A stretch of DNA of 64,000 nucleotides from Halostagnicola larsenii XH-48. Its GTDB lineage: Archaea; Halobacteriota; Halobacteria; Halobacteriales; Natrialbaceae. The position numbers and the translations under genes are program-made. The DNA lies in NCBI RefSeq assembly GCF_000517625.1, contig NZ_CP007055.1, positions 1,302,001 to 1,366,000 on the forward strand. The letters are read 5' to 3'. Within the stretch, counting starts at the first letter, position 1. Every line of letters begins with the position of its first letter. Shown here in pieces: positions 1 to 7,657 of the stretch. Below the pieces are notes generated by a model, which did not search any database, was not told the DNA's origin, and saw nothing but the letters and a program-made list of their open reading frames with translations.

Positions 1-1620
1 CCGCACGAGTGCCAGGGCTGTGAACGACAGGGGCCGTTCCGGGTCAACTTCGACCAGTCGGAGTTCGTCGACGCACAAAAACTCCGCATCAAGGTCCCGC
101 CGGAGCTCGCCGACGGCGCCGGCCAGAAAATCGATGCGTTCGTCGAGGACGACATCTGTGGCGAGGCGACGATCGGCGATCGCGTCGTCGTCTCCGGGAC
201 GATCCACTTCAACCAGGAGACCTCGGGGAACAAGAAGAAAGCCAAGTTCGATCCCTACCTCGAGGGCGAACACATCTCGATAGAGGAGACTGACCAACAG
301 GATCTCGACGTCTCCGCCGAAGAGCGCTCCCGGATCGAGGACCTCGCCAATGGCGCAGAAGGCCCGCCGCTCGAGGTCGCTGCAGAAAGTCTCTCGACGA
401 AGGTGTTCGGCTACGACACCGAAAAGATGGCGCTGATCCTCGCGATGGTCTCGGGCGATCGAGTCGAGTACGCTGACGGTGACTCGGATCGGTCCAACAT
501 CCACGTCCTCCTGATCGGCGACCCGGGAACAGCGAAGTCGAAGCTGATCGCCCGCGCCCAGGACCTCGGCTGGCGTACCGTCGGTGTCACGAGCCGCCGG
601 GCAACTGGCCCGGGCCTCACGGTCGCAGCTGAACAGGACGATTTCGGCGATGGTGACTGGACGCTCAAGGCCGGCGCGTTCGTCAAGGCCAACGGCGGCA
701 CGGTTTGCGTCGACGAGCTCGACGACATGAAGCCCGACGTCCGGGCGTCGATGCTCGAGCCGATGAGCAACCAGAAGATCAACGCCTCACTGGCGGGGGA
801 AACGGCTACCTTCCAGACCGAGGCCGCAGTGATCGCCGCCGGCAACCCCCGGGACGGCCGCTTCGATCCCTACGAACCCATCCCGGATCAGTTCGACTTC
901 CGGTCGGACCTCCTCTCACGGTTCGACCTCATCTTCACCGTCCAGGACGTTCCCGACCAGGACGACGATCGGGAGATCGCCGACCACGTTCTGGACTCTC
1001 GCGACGCCGCAAAGCGAGATGAGCAAGGCCTCGAGGTCAACGACGAGATCGAGCCGCCAGTCGACCCTGAGATCTTCCGGAAGTGGATCGCCGTCGCGAA
1101 ACAACAACCAGCGCCACCGTTCGCATCGGATAGCGTTAAGGAGACGCTCCGGAGTAGCTTCCTCGAACTGCGTCGCCTCTACGACGTGAAGGACAACTCC
1201 CCGGTTCCGGTTACCTTCCGGAAGCTCGAGGACGTCGTCCGCGTCGCCGAGGCCATCGCGAAGTTCGAGCTCTCGGAGGTCATCACGGAACGTCACGCAC
1301 GCATCTGCACCGAGATCGTGGGTTCGTCGATGGAGGATATCGGCAAGAACGAGGACGGGGAGTTCGACGCCGACGTCGTAGAGTCGGGATCGTCTAAGAG
1401 TCAGAAGGATCGAATGCGGGTGATTCGGGACTTCATCTGTGATGCCCAGGATGAAGCTGAAGACAGTATGGTCGCGATCGATTCCGTGACTTCCTCACTC
1501 GAAGACAGCCACGACTACGATCCCCACCGTGTCGAGTCCGACATCACGAAGATGATGAACAAGCACGGCACGGCGATCGAGCCCCAGACTGGCTACGTTC
1601 GGTTCATCGGGGGTCGGTAA
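1..1620 (+). CDS. mcm: MCM replicative helicase, 5'-truncated by window edge
   Basis: Residues 160-698 of the MCM protein whose complete gene is at 36604-38700; the frame is open from base 1 and the nucleotides are identical. What is left starts just before the second zinc-finger cysteine pair (HECQGC) and includes the oligonucleotide-binding N-terminal domain, the AAA+ core with Walker A GDPGTAKS, Walker B VCVDELD, the sensor-1 AAGN, the arginine finger SRFD, and the C-terminal winged helix. It would form a hexameric 3'-5' helicase at the viral replication fork. The next gene starts two bases after the stop. Confidence 0.95.
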   Translation, partial: PHECQGCERQGPFRVNFDQSEFVDAQKLRIKVPPELADGAGQKIDAFVEDDICGEATIGDRVVVSGTIHFNQETSGNKKKAKFDPYLEGEHISIEETDQQDLDVSAEERSRIEDLANGAEGPPLEVAAESLSTKVFGYDTEKMALILAMVSGDRVEYADGDSDRSNIHVLLIGDPGTAKSKLIARAQDLGWRTVGVTSRRATGPGLTVAAEQDDFGDGDWTLKAGAFVKANGGTVCVDELDDMKPDVRASMLEPMSNQKINASLAGETATFQTEAAVIAAGNPRDGRFDPYEPIPDQFDFRSDLLSRFDLIFTVQDVPDQDDDREIADHVLDSRDAAKRDEQGLEVNDEIEPPVDPEIFRKWIAVAKQQPAPPFASDSVKETLRSSFLELRRLYDVKDNSPVPVTFRKLEDVVRVAEAIAKFELSEVITERHARICTEIVGSSMEDIGKNEDGEFDADVVESGSSKSQKDRMRVIRDFICDAQDEAEDSMVAIDSVTSSLEDSHDYDPHRVESDITKMMNKHGTAIEPQTGYVRFIGGR

Positions 1621-1622
1621 CG

Positions 1623-2006
1623 ATGGCTGCTGAAACGCACCAGGCCAGAGCAGAACGCCGCAAAGAGTCAAAGGCCATCTACGAAGAGGTCATTCGAGTC
1701 GTCGACTACCAGAGCGGGCACATCCAGCCACCGCTCGCGAGCAAGCCCTCGGTACTCGGCATTCTCTCTCGCGGGCGCTACGGACTCGATAAGATCAGTC
1801 GAGCGATCGTAGCGGCTCGTTCGAACGGTGACCTATTCGTGGTCACCGACCCCACCGGCCGGCAACGGATTGGAATCAACGATCGCGAGATACTCCGCGA
1901 GAAGATCGCACAACATCTCTCGAGGACCGACGACCCGCGAAAGGACGTGATCGGGCTGGCGAACGACCGCATCCAGAAGCTACGAGAGGCTGATTCCAAT
2001 GAGTGA
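1623..2006 (+). CDS. Small hypothetical protein downstream of MCM, possible winged helix
   Basis: 127 residues, starting 2 nt after the mcm stop, so almost certainly co-transcribed and translationally coupled. The N-terminal third is basic and helical. Residues 40-85 read as helix-helix-strand-strand (SVLGILSRGRYGLDKISRAI, then DLFVVTDPTGRQRIGI), compatible with a small winged-helix DNA-binding fold, and the C-terminus is helical. I do not recognise a named family. Position directly behind the helicase suggests a replication accessory role, but that is inference. Confidence 0.85.
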   Translation: MAAETHQARAERRKESKAIYEEVIRVVDYQSGHIQPPLASKPSVLGILSRGRYGLDKISRAIVAARSNGDLFVVTDPTGRQRIGINDREILREKIAQHLSRTDDPRKDVIGLANDRIQKLREADSNE

Positions 2007-2033
2007 GAACAGCGGCAACGCCTCGAGCGATAC

Positions 2034-2219
2034 TTACCGGTTACTGGGTGGTAGACCGCTGTTGAGGCCTCTAATCCAAACGAGGACTTTGCAGAGAGCA
2101 ACTAAAATAATCACGGCAATTGCAAAACCGAACATTACATCAAGGATAGACGGTTGGGAAACTCCGATCAGACAATTCGCCTGTTCAGCCCAACTTGCCC
2201 CTTGGAGATCTATACACAT
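2034..2219 (-). CDS. Single-span membrane protein on the opposite strand
   Basis: 61 residues with one clear transmembrane helix at about residues 25-50 (ILDVMFGFAIAVIILVALCK) followed by Arg50, giving a basic end after the span. The local DNA is less GC-rich than its surroundings and is read against the flanking genes. On the minus strand a CTTAA box lies about 28 nt before the ATG, as expected for a leaderless haloarchaeal promoter. It looks like an accessory gene inserted behind the 127-residue gene. Function unknown. The overlapping plus-strand frame has no sensible composition. Confidence 0.6.
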   Translation of the reverse strand: MCIDLQGASWAEQANCLIGVSQPSILDVMFGFAIAVIILVALCKVLVWIRGLNSGLPPSNR

Positions 2220-2341
2220 ATCAAATAAAACAACATATCTGGTTAAGTATCTTGGGGGAGTCCCCCTGCTGTTCCAACCGGCCCAAAAGCGAACATATTT
2301 TTCACTAAATTTGAGGATTGACTCCGACGGAGGTCCCTGAG

Positions 2342-2776
2342 ATGTTCGGACTCATCGGCTGCAGTAAGTCAAAACACGGGGAAGACGAACCGGACCGTGA
2401 GTTCCCGGCTCGAGACCTCTACGACAGCTGGCTCTTCGATGGGCGTGTCCGCGCCGTCGAGGCCCACTGCGACGAGTGGGGAATCTTCTCGGCCGAACAC
2501 GGATTCGTCGAACCGGACGATCTCCTCACCTGGTACAACACGAAGATCACTGACCTCGAGCCCGACGATCGTCGCGACCTCGCCGCCAACGTCGTCGACG
2601 ACCTTCCCGAGACAGACCAGCTGCTGATCTTGATGGGGCGCGACTACGCCGACCCGCTCCAGGCTGCGCTGCCAGACGACGTCGAAGTGTGGGATCCGCT
2701 CGAGGGCGTGCAACTGTTCGACCAGCGCGGTGCGCTTCGCGACCTCGCCGATCGGGGTGATCCCGACGATGCCTGA
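2342..2776 (+). CDS. DUF6884-like protein
   Basis: 144 residues. The N-terminus FGLIGCSKSK, then PARDLYDSWLF, EEWGIFSAEHGFV-like residues around 40-50 and a LLILMGRDY strand match the DUF6884 group of small Rossmann-like proteins found in phages and plasmids, whose biochemical role is not established. The ATG at 2342 is preferred over the TTG at 2318 because a GGAGG Shine-Dalgarno sequence (2330-2334) sits 7 nt before it, and the family starts with this strand. The stop overlaps the start of the next gene. Confidence 0.85.
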   Translation: MFGLIGCSKSKHGEDEPDREFPARDLYDSWLFDGRVRAVEAHCDEWGIFSAEHGFVEPDDLLTWYNTKITDLEPDDRRDLAANVVDDLPETDQLLILMGRDYADPLQAALPDDVEVWDPLEGVQLFDQRGALRDLADRGDPDDA

Positions 2777-2993
2777 CCAGTTCCCCCAGGAAGTCGCCGA
2801 CCTCTCTCCTGGGGCGAGACTCGTGTACCGCGCCCTCGGGGACGGGCCGATGACGATCGACGAAATCCAAACGGAAACAGCGCTGTCGAAACGCAGTATT
2901 TACAACTGCACATCGGCACTCGAAGATGTTGACGTGATAGAAGTTCGAACAGACGTATCCGATGCACGGAAACGTTTGTATGTCCGGACCTAA
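2769..2993 (+). CDS. Winged helix-turn-helix regulator
   Basis: 74 residues, starting at an ATG that overlaps the previous stop. The pattern LSPGARLVYRAL / MTIDEIQTETALSKRSIYN / ALEDVDVIEVRTD / KRLYVRT is a compact winged helix-turn-helix (MarR/ArsR-like scaffold), recognition helix about residues 33-46. No effector domain is present. It probably regulates transcription of virus or host genes; the target is not visible. A small hairpin follows at 3001-3015. Confidence 0.85.
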   Translation: MPDQFPQEVADLSPGARLVYRALGDGPMTIDEIQTETALSKRSIYNCTSALEDVDVIEVRTDVSDARKRLYVRT

Positions 2994-3000
2994 CTTTTAC

Positions 3001-3015
3001 CTGAAGTATCTTCAG
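3001..3015 (+). terminator. Small hairpin after the winged-helix gene
   Basis: CTGAAG-TAT-CTTCAG, a perfect 6-bp stem with a 3-nt loop, starts 7 nt after a TAA stop and follows a short T run. It could end transcription or be a short operator. No experimental type can be assigned. The same sequence is at 40081-40095. Confidence 0.3.
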
Positions 3016-3081
3016 TGGCCTCATACACTGATAGTGATAGGTCTCTTTGCGTGAGAATAACCGCCCCTGGCGGCCACCACC

Positions 3082-3150
3082 ATGATCGGACTTGCATCGG
3101 CCACTGAGCACCCCTCTCTCACCGACACCCGAGCGACAACAGAATTATGA
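3082..3150 (+). CDS. Possible 22-residue leader peptide
   Basis: A short frame (starts MIGLASATEHPSL) whose TGA overlaps the ATG of the next gene as ATGA. That geometry is what translational coupling would need, and an AGAATAA box lies about 26 nt before the ATG. It is too short to judge by composition and may be chance. Confidence 0.25.
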   Translation: MIGLASATEHPSLTDTRATTEL

Positions 3151-3521
3151 GCGTTATAGATGACTCGATGGACCCGACGGCGCTGGAAAACTGGGATAGG
3201 CCACTGGAACGACTGCGATGTGAGGCGATCTGCCTCGGGAGGGCGCTGATGCCAGACAACGAAACCCTCGAGAAGACCGTGGGGACGCTCATCTTCTTTG
3301 TCGTCTGGGGGACCATCGTCGTCCTGCCAGTCCTTGGCATCGGCGATCCCCCGCGCTACGAGATCGTCATCTCGACGACGGCGATCGCGTTCACCATCCT
3401 CGGCAAGATGTGGGATTACGAGGTGAAACGAGCACTGGATAGCCTCATCGCAACCGACGGCGGTCAGCCCCGAGACACGAGCGAGAACACCGACTCAAAC
3501 TCAGACGGAGAGAACCAATGA
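3147..3521 (+). CDS. Two-span membrane protein
   Basis: 124 residues. Hydrophobic spans lie at about residues 45-66 (TVGTLIFFVVWGTIVVLPVL) and 72-88 (EIVISTTAIAFTILGKM); the N-terminal 40 residues and the acidic C-terminal 35 are soluble. The start at 3147 overlaps the stop of a 22-residue frame; Met8 at 3168 is an alternative and lies about 20 nt after an AATTATG box. The last ATGA overlaps the next gene. Located just before the packaging genes, it could be a small membrane-active lysis or accessory protein, but nothing decides this. Confidence 0.8.
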   Translation: MSVIDDSMDPTALENWDRPLERLRCEAICLGRALMPDNETLEKTVGTLIFFVVWGTIVVLPVLGIGDPPRYEIVISTTAIAFTILGKMWDYEVKRALDSLIATDGGQPRDTSENTDSNSDGENQ

Positions 3522-3709
3522 GCACATCCACGTTCGATCAGACGTATCGGCCAGACAACCTCGAGGAGCCCAACGCAGATGGCCCGCCACAGTGCCAGAA
3601 CTGCGGCACTGTCGTCTCTCGAGACTACGTCCGCGTCTTCAGTGACGACCCGGACAACCAGCGCCTGCAACACTGCTGGAACTGCAAATCCCGAACGCAG
3701 CGATACTAA
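3518..3709 (+). CDS. Small zinc-finger protein
   Basis: 63 residues with two CxxC pairs, CQNC (about 26-29) and CWNC (about 53-56), a treble-clef or zinc-ribbon spacing. The segment between contains a short hairpin (TVVSRDYVRVF). Such one-domain zinc proteins are very common in haloarchaea and their viruses and often bind nucleic acid or protein partners. It overlaps the upstream gene by 4 nt. Function unknown. Confidence 0.85.
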   Translation: MSTSTFDQTYRPDNLEEPNADGPPQCQNCGTVVSRDYVRVFSDDPDNQRLQHCWNCKSRTQRY

Positions 3710-3730
3710 CCTCCAGACCGCACACAACGC

Positions 3731-3759
3731 TCTTAAGCGGGGTGCGTCACGCGCTTCTC
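3731..3759 (+). promoter_or_regulatory. Late promoter of terS
   Basis: TATA-like TCTTAAG (3731-3737), then CGTCAC (3745-3750) exactly 9 nt before the ATG at 3760. Identical site at 40811-40839. Member of the late-promoter set described under findings. Confidence 0.75.
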
Positions 3760-4311
3760 ATGACCGAACTCACATCTATCGACGGCGTCGGCCCGGCGAT
3801 AGCGGAGCAACTCGAGGCGGCTGGCTTCGAGACCGCCGACGACGTCCTCTCTTCGACCGTCGACGAGCTGGCCGACGTCCACATGATCGGGGAGTCCTCC
3901 GCCGAGTCGATCCTCGAGGGGGACGACGACGGCACCCGTGGCCGGCCTTCGAAGCTCGAGGACCACTGGGACGACATCATGGACGCGGCCAAAGTCGGCA
4001 TGTCGAAGAAAGGAATCGCTCGGACTGTCGGCATCGACGAGTCCACGCTTCACGACTGGGAAAACAAGGACGCCAAATTTTCCGAGTCGCTCAAACGCGC
4101 GCGAGCTGTTGGCGAGCGGCGACTCATCACGTCCGGCCTCTACGACGAGGACGTCGACACCGGGATGGCGCGGTTCCTCCTCGAGCGGTCGTATCTGTAC
4201 GTCAAGACGGAGAAACAGGAGGTCGACCTCACCGAAGAGCGCGAACTCAGCTTCTCTGATGAGGAACGCCAGAAACTCGCGGGGGCCTTCGAGGGCAACC
4301 CAGAGACATGA
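3760..4311 (+). CDS. terS: Terminase small subunit
   Basis: 183 residues. Residues 5-40 form a helix-hairpin-helix (SIDGVGPAIAEQLEAAGF), an unusual front domain; residues 62-125 contain a helix-turn-helix (MSKKGIARTVGIDESTLHDWE) followed by helices, as in DNA-recognition domains of small terminases. It would recognise the packaging site and load the large subunit that overlaps it by 4 nt. The ATG at 3760 is chosen over the GTG at 3742 because the latter lies inside the promoter element. Identification rests on fold pattern and position, not on a strong family motif. Confidence 0.82.
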   Translation: MTELTSIDGVGPAIAEQLEAAGFETADDVLSSTVDELADVHMIGESSAESILEGDDDGTRGRPSKLEDHWDDIMDAAKVGMSKKGIARTVGIDESTLHDWENKDAKFSESLKRARAVGERRLITSGLYDEDVDTGMARFLLERSYLYVKTEKQEVDLTEERELSFSDEERQKLAGAFEGNPET

Positions 4312-5906
4312 GCACGCAGCTGGCGGCCGACCTGGACGACGAGATCCTCGAGGCGATCGAGAACTATCCGCTCGAGCACCCGACGACGACGTCGATCAAG
4401 TGCTTCGACTACAGCCTCCCGCCGGGCGAACACCTCAAGCGCGTCTACAACGCCCTCTACAAAGCCGTCCGACCGGAGTTTCCCTACGCGCCGACTCGAC
4501 TTGCTGCCTTGCTCCCTCGAGGGTCGGGAAAGTCCGACGGCGTCGGTGTCGTGTTTCCGACATGGCTGATTCTCAACCTGCCGTCCCTTCGCGTCGCGAT
4601 CGTCTCGAAGACGGCCGACCTCGCAGCCGAGCGAACCGAGAAGGCAGTCGAACGCATCGAACACTGGGCACCAGCCGCTGGCGTCGAGATCGCCGATAGC
4701 GCCCGGACGCAACTGACCACGGCGTCGAACAACCACAAGGAGCCCTCGATCGCGCCGTACGGGCTCGAGTCCCAGCTGACCGGCAAGCACTTCGACGTCA
4801 TCGTCTACGACGATATCGCGGACTGGGACAACCAGCGCACCGATACCCAGCGCCGCAACGTTCGCAATCACTTCCAGGACTACGAGAAGAACCTCCCGGA
4901 CAACGACAGCGGCCTCGAGCAGGGACCAGTCCAGGCGGTTATCGGGACCAGAAAACATCCTGCGGATGTCTACGCGACGGAGATCCTCGACTCCGCGCGC
5001 TGGGACGTCATGATCCACAAGGCGATCCACGATGCCGACTGGGACGTCGTCGAGAACCGCGACTGGAAGGTCCGCGGCGAGGATGGGAAGGTCTACGACG
5101 ACGTCGCCGATCTGCCGGCGGGCATCTCCATCGCACCGAACGGCGTCATCCCCGACGAGGAGATCCGAGTCATCTGGCCGGAGCAGCGACCTCCAGAGGC
5201 AGTCTTGTACGATCTCGTGGACGGAGATGAGTCGGTCGCCATCTGGAGGCGCGAAAATCAGCAGGATCCTGGCGCGCTCTCGGGCGAGGTGTTCAAGTCG
5301 GACTGGCTGATCTATAACGACGAGCTCCCGCGAACGCCGGATCGGTATCGCTGGTTCGGCGGGATGGATATCGGCGTCGTCGACGACCTGCAGAAAGCCG
5401 CCGAGAACGACACTGACTACTCGGCGCTGGCGATCGTCGGCGCGCATCCCTCCGGAGACGAGGCTTACCTCCCGCTCCTCGATCGCGCCCGTGGCATGTC
5501 CGTGAAGGCAAACGCCGACTGGGCGCATGACCTCCTCGAGGGGTTCGCAAAAGCGTACGGCATCGAATTCGACCAGATTCTCGTCGAGGCGAACAAAAGC
5601 CCAGGCGTCGCCCAACGCCTTCGCGATAACTCCACGTTCCCCGTCCAGCCGATCGAGTCCAGCGGAAGCAAAGAGGGCCGGATCCACGACCTCGCTGCGA
5701 AGTTCGAATCTGGAGAACTCCAGATCGTCGGCGATCCATCTGGGGAGTGCTCGCCCGATCCGACGTCCGACCTCAAGTGGGAGGACTTCGAGACCGAGGA
5801 GTGGCTGCAGTTCCCGAATGCGGCTCACGACGACATGCTCGACGGCGTCGAGATGGCGATGCAAGCCGCCGGCGACGGGGCCTGGAACGTCGGTGTTGGC
5901 TGGTAA
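4308..5906 (+). CDS. terL: Terminase large subunit
   Basis: 532 residues. ATPase domain: Walker A PRGSGKS (70-76), Walker B VIVYDD (164-169). RNase H-like nuclease domain: first aspartate in GGMDIG (D354), glutamate in VEANK (E428), and the final aspartates in HDDMLDG (508-509). This is the motor and nuclease that cuts viral concatemers and pumps DNA into the prohead. Starts in the ATGA overlap with terS. One silent difference from copy B (G5591 versus A42671). Confidence 0.96.
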   Translation: MSTQLAADLDDEILEAIENYPLEHPTTTSIKCFDYSLPPGEHLKRVYNALYKAVRPEFPYAPTRLAALLPRGSGKSDGVGVVFPTWLILNLPSLRVAIVSKTADLAAERTEKAVERIEHWAPAAGVEIADSARTQLTTASNNHKEPSIAPYGLESQLTGKHFDVIVYDDIADWDNQRTDTQRRNVRNHFQDYEKNLPDNDSGLEQGPVQAVIGTRKHPADVYATEILDSARWDVMIHKAIHDADWDVVENRDWKVRGEDGKVYDDVADLPAGISIAPNGVIPDEEIRVIWPEQRPPEAVLYDLVDGDESVAIWRRENQQDPGALSGEVFKSDWLIYNDELPRTPDRYRWFGGMDIGVVDDLQKAAENDTDYSALAIVGAHPSGDEAYLPLLDRARGMSVKANADWAHDLLEGFAKAYGIEFDQILVEANKSPGVAQRLRDNSTFPVQPIESSGSKEGRIHDLAAKFESGELQIVGDPSGECSPDPTSDLKWEDFETEEWLQFPNAAHDDMLDGVEMAMQAAGDGAWNVGVGW

Positions 5907-5907
5907 A

Positions 5908-5939
5908 GGTTTAAGAACACCCCCCGTCCGGCGTCTGCC
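5908..5939 (+). promoter_or_regulatory. Late promoter variant of a membrane-protein gene
   Basis: TTTAAG (5910-5915) and CGTCCG (5925-5930) at the same distance, 9 nt, from the ATG at 5940. Diverged in the last two bases from the common CGTCAC. Identical site at 42988-43019. Confidence 0.6.
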
Positions 5940-6143
5940 ATGGTAAGTCACGAAAAGGCAAATAGCGTTACATTGGGGGCAATGTCAATGACTATATCGT
6001 GCTGTGTAGCTGCTTATCTTGGATTCCAGTTTGAATGGTTGACTTTTGCCACCTTGGCAGTTACTCACCTCATCTCCCACGCCGCCTGGCTCTGCTACGA
6101 GCTCCGGTTCAACAAACCCGATCCTGAGTTAACTGACTGGTGA
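5940..6143 (+). CDS. Two-span membrane protein
   Basis: 67 residues with hydrophobic spans at about 10-28 and 32-54 and short polar ends. The gene is less GC-rich than terL and the following genes, and uses AT-rich codons, which suggests recent acquisition. It has its own late-type promoter. Size and topology resemble small virus membrane proteins, including holins, but no family is recognised. Confidence 0.8.
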   Translation: MVSHEKANSVTLGAMSMTISCCVAAYLGFQFEWLTFATLAVTHLISHAAWLCYELRFNKPDPELTDW

Positions 6144-6145
6144 AG

Positions 6146-6176
6146 GTTTAAGTAGGGAATCCGTCACGCCGCAGGT
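6146..6176 (+). promoter_or_regulatory. Late promoter of the HhH protein gene
   Basis: TTTAAG (6147-6152), CGTCAC (6162-6167), then 9 nt to ATG 6177. Identical site at 43226-43256. Confidence 0.75.
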
Positions 6177-6410
6177 ATGGCTGACCTGCACGACCAGCTA
6201 ACGGAGATTCGGGGCGTCGGCGACGCAACGGCCAAAGAAATTCTGGGGACGATCGATACCGACAGTGGCGACACGAGTCAGGCTCGCGATCTCCTCCAGG
6301 AGGCGCTCGAGCACTTCGACGCCTCCGGCGGGATGGATCCCACAGCCCAACAGGGGAGGGATCGGGTGGAGAAAGCCCTCGCGATGCTCGAGGTGAGCAG
6401 CGATGAGTGA
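6177..6410 (+). CDS. Helix-hairpin-helix small protein
   Basis: 77 residues. LTEIRGVGDATAKEIL (residues 8-23) is a helix-hairpin-helix with the GVG turn, like the N-terminal segment of the terminase small subunit; the rest is helical and acidic. It could bind DNA non-specifically during packaging or head assembly. First gene of a run of overlapping small genes between terL and the portal; its end overlaps the next start by 8 nt. Confidence 0.85.
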   Translation: MADLHDQLTEIRGVGDATAKEILGTIDTDSGDTSQARDLLQEALEHFDASGGMDPTAQQGRDRVEKALAMLEVSSDE

Positions 6411-6711
6411 AAGCGAACCCGCCGACGGTGAGAACAGCGGGGAGGGCACACCGATCAAGACAATCGATCCCGAACTGGAGCCAGAACTGGTCGGCTACCA
6501 CTCAGCGGTCAAGTCTGATTCGTGTCAGAACTTCAAGTCCGACACTGGAATGGTGGGTGACGTCGAGAAGTGTAAGAACGAGCCAACCCATACAATGGTT
6601 CTCTATTCGGGGAAATATCACAAGATCGCCGTATGCGACGACTGTGGGGATCCCGGAGAGGTGGCTGACGATCGAAAGTGGTCGGGCCGGGGGACGATGT
6701 ATGCCGAGTGA
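6403..6711 (+). CDS. Cysteine-containing small protein
   Basis: 102 residues with an acidic N-terminal tail and a C-terminal half holding CQNF, EKCKN and CDDCGDPG, probably a zinc site formed by four cysteines plus His residues (about 41-83). No known family. It overlaps both neighbours, so it belongs to the same operon as the helix-hairpin-helix gene. Confidence 0.8.
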   Translation: MSESEPADGENSGEGTPIKTIDPELEPELVGYHSAVKSDSCQNFKSDTGMVGDVEKCKNEPTHTMVLYSGKYHKIAVCDDCGDPGEVADDRKWSGRGTMYAE

Positions 6712-7234
6712 CGACTACACCAACCCGCATGATCCCGAGGGGTGCCGGGCAGTCATCCCGCTGTCGGACGGCATCCGGATCATCCTCGCCGACGGCACTG
6801 TCGCCCACCTCCAGGTCACGACTGACGACGGCGACGAGCTCACCGAGATCACGGGCCACCCCAGCGGCGGTGGCGTCTTCGGTGGGATCGATCACGATAC
6901 TCGCGTCGAGATCGGGATCATCTCGGACCACGAGGCGGCACAACATCCGATGGTCCAGGAAGCGCTCGAGGACCTCGGATTCTGGGGCGAGGTCGAGGAC
7001 GACAAGGACGAACTCCTCGGGTACGTCTACTACAGCCCAGCCGAGGAGGACGACCGAAGCCGCATGGTGTGCGTCGACTGCGAGCCCTCGACCGAGCTTC
7101 CCGAAGACATGGAACGGGCGAACGTCCGCGATAACGGGTCGTACGGTGACGTCGTCCCATATCAGGAGTGTGCCGAGTGCGGCGAGGTCATGCGACCAGA
7201 TCCGGACCCTCTCGAGGTGAACGACGATGACTGA
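6701..7234 (+). CDS. Hypothetical protein with C-terminal CxxC pairs
   Basis: 177 residues, ATG at 6701 overlapping the previous gene by 11 nt. The first 125 residues look like a beta-rich domain (GIRIILADGTVAHLQVTTD; GVFGGIDHDTRVEIGI). The C-terminal part has CVDC and CAEC pairs (about 126-165), a zinc-ribbon-like end. A longer frame exists upstream but only from another reading frame of the preceding gene. Function unknown; the location suggests a role in late expression or head assembly. Confidence 0.8.
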   Translation: MPSDDYTNPHDPEGCRAVIPLSDGIRIILADGTVAHLQVTTDDGDELTEITGHPSGGGVFGGIDHDTRVEIGIISDHEAAQHPMVQEALEDLGFWGEVEDDKDELLGYVYYSPAEEDDRSRMVCVDCEPSTELPEDMERANVRDNGSYGDVVPYQECAECGEVMRPDPDPLEVNDDD

Positions 7235-7427
7235 CATCGCTCTCTCGTTCGTCGAACTCGCGGGGATCATCGGCGCTGCGGTCGCCCTCGCGGCCACCGA
7301 TGCAGCTGCACTGTCCCGGCTTGCGATCACGGTGCTCGCGAAGAAACTGGGCGTCAAACCGATGGAGATCTACCAGTTCAGCGCAGCGACGTCCGACCAA
7401 GAATCCCCAGAGGACGGGGAGGGATGA
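7227..7427 (+). CDS. Small membrane-associated protein
   Basis: 66 residues. Residues 4-40 are hydrophobic and alanine-rich (FVELAGIIGAAVALAATDAA), one probable membrane span, followed by a short amphipathic segment and an acidic tail. Overlaps both neighbours by 8 and 4 nt. Function not recognised. Confidence 0.8.
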   Translation: MTDIALSFVELAGIIGAAVALAATDAAALSRLAITVLAKKLGVKPMEIYQFSAATSDQESPEDGEG

Positions 7428-7624
7428 TCGACTGGAGCAAGTGGGCGCGGCGCTTCCCGTTCAGCCTCGACGTCAAGCGCTGCGGGGAGTGTGGCGGCGT
7501 GATGATGACCGAGACGGTTCACGACAAGCACACACGCGACGGCACGAACCCGAAAGGCGTCGAGGCGGACGTCTGCCAGGACTGCGGCCACGCCGAACAC
7601 AAGGACCCGGTACCGGGCACCTAA
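7424..7624 (+). CDS. Small zinc-finger protein before the portal
   Basis: 66 residues with CGECGG (20-25) and CQDCGH (51-56): two CxxC knuckles separated by 26 residues, a zinc ribbon. Last gene of the small-gene run; the portal promoter follows directly. Function unknown. Confidence 0.85.
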   Translation: MIDWSKWARRFPFSLDVKRCGECGGVMMTETVHDKHTRDGTNPKGVEADVCQDCGHAEHKDPVPGT

Positions 7625-7628
7625 ACCC

Positions 7629-7657
7629 TTTTAACTGACTTGCGTCACCCCGTCGGT
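7629..7657 (+). promoter_or_regulatory. Late promoter of the portal gene
   Basis: TTTTAA (7629-7634), CGTCAC (7643-7648), 9 nt to ATG 7658. Identical site at 44709-44737. Confidence 0.75.

Noticed and set aside
1999-2340. 113-codon plus-strand frame starting in an ATGA overlap
   Set aside because: Beyond the first 15 codons its composition is poor and it overlaps the more convincing membrane gene on the other strand.
4140-5951. 603-codon minus-strand frame over terL
   Set aside because: Mirror of a clear terminase gene; such long antisense frames are common in GC-rich DNA, and it has no recognised motif or promoter.
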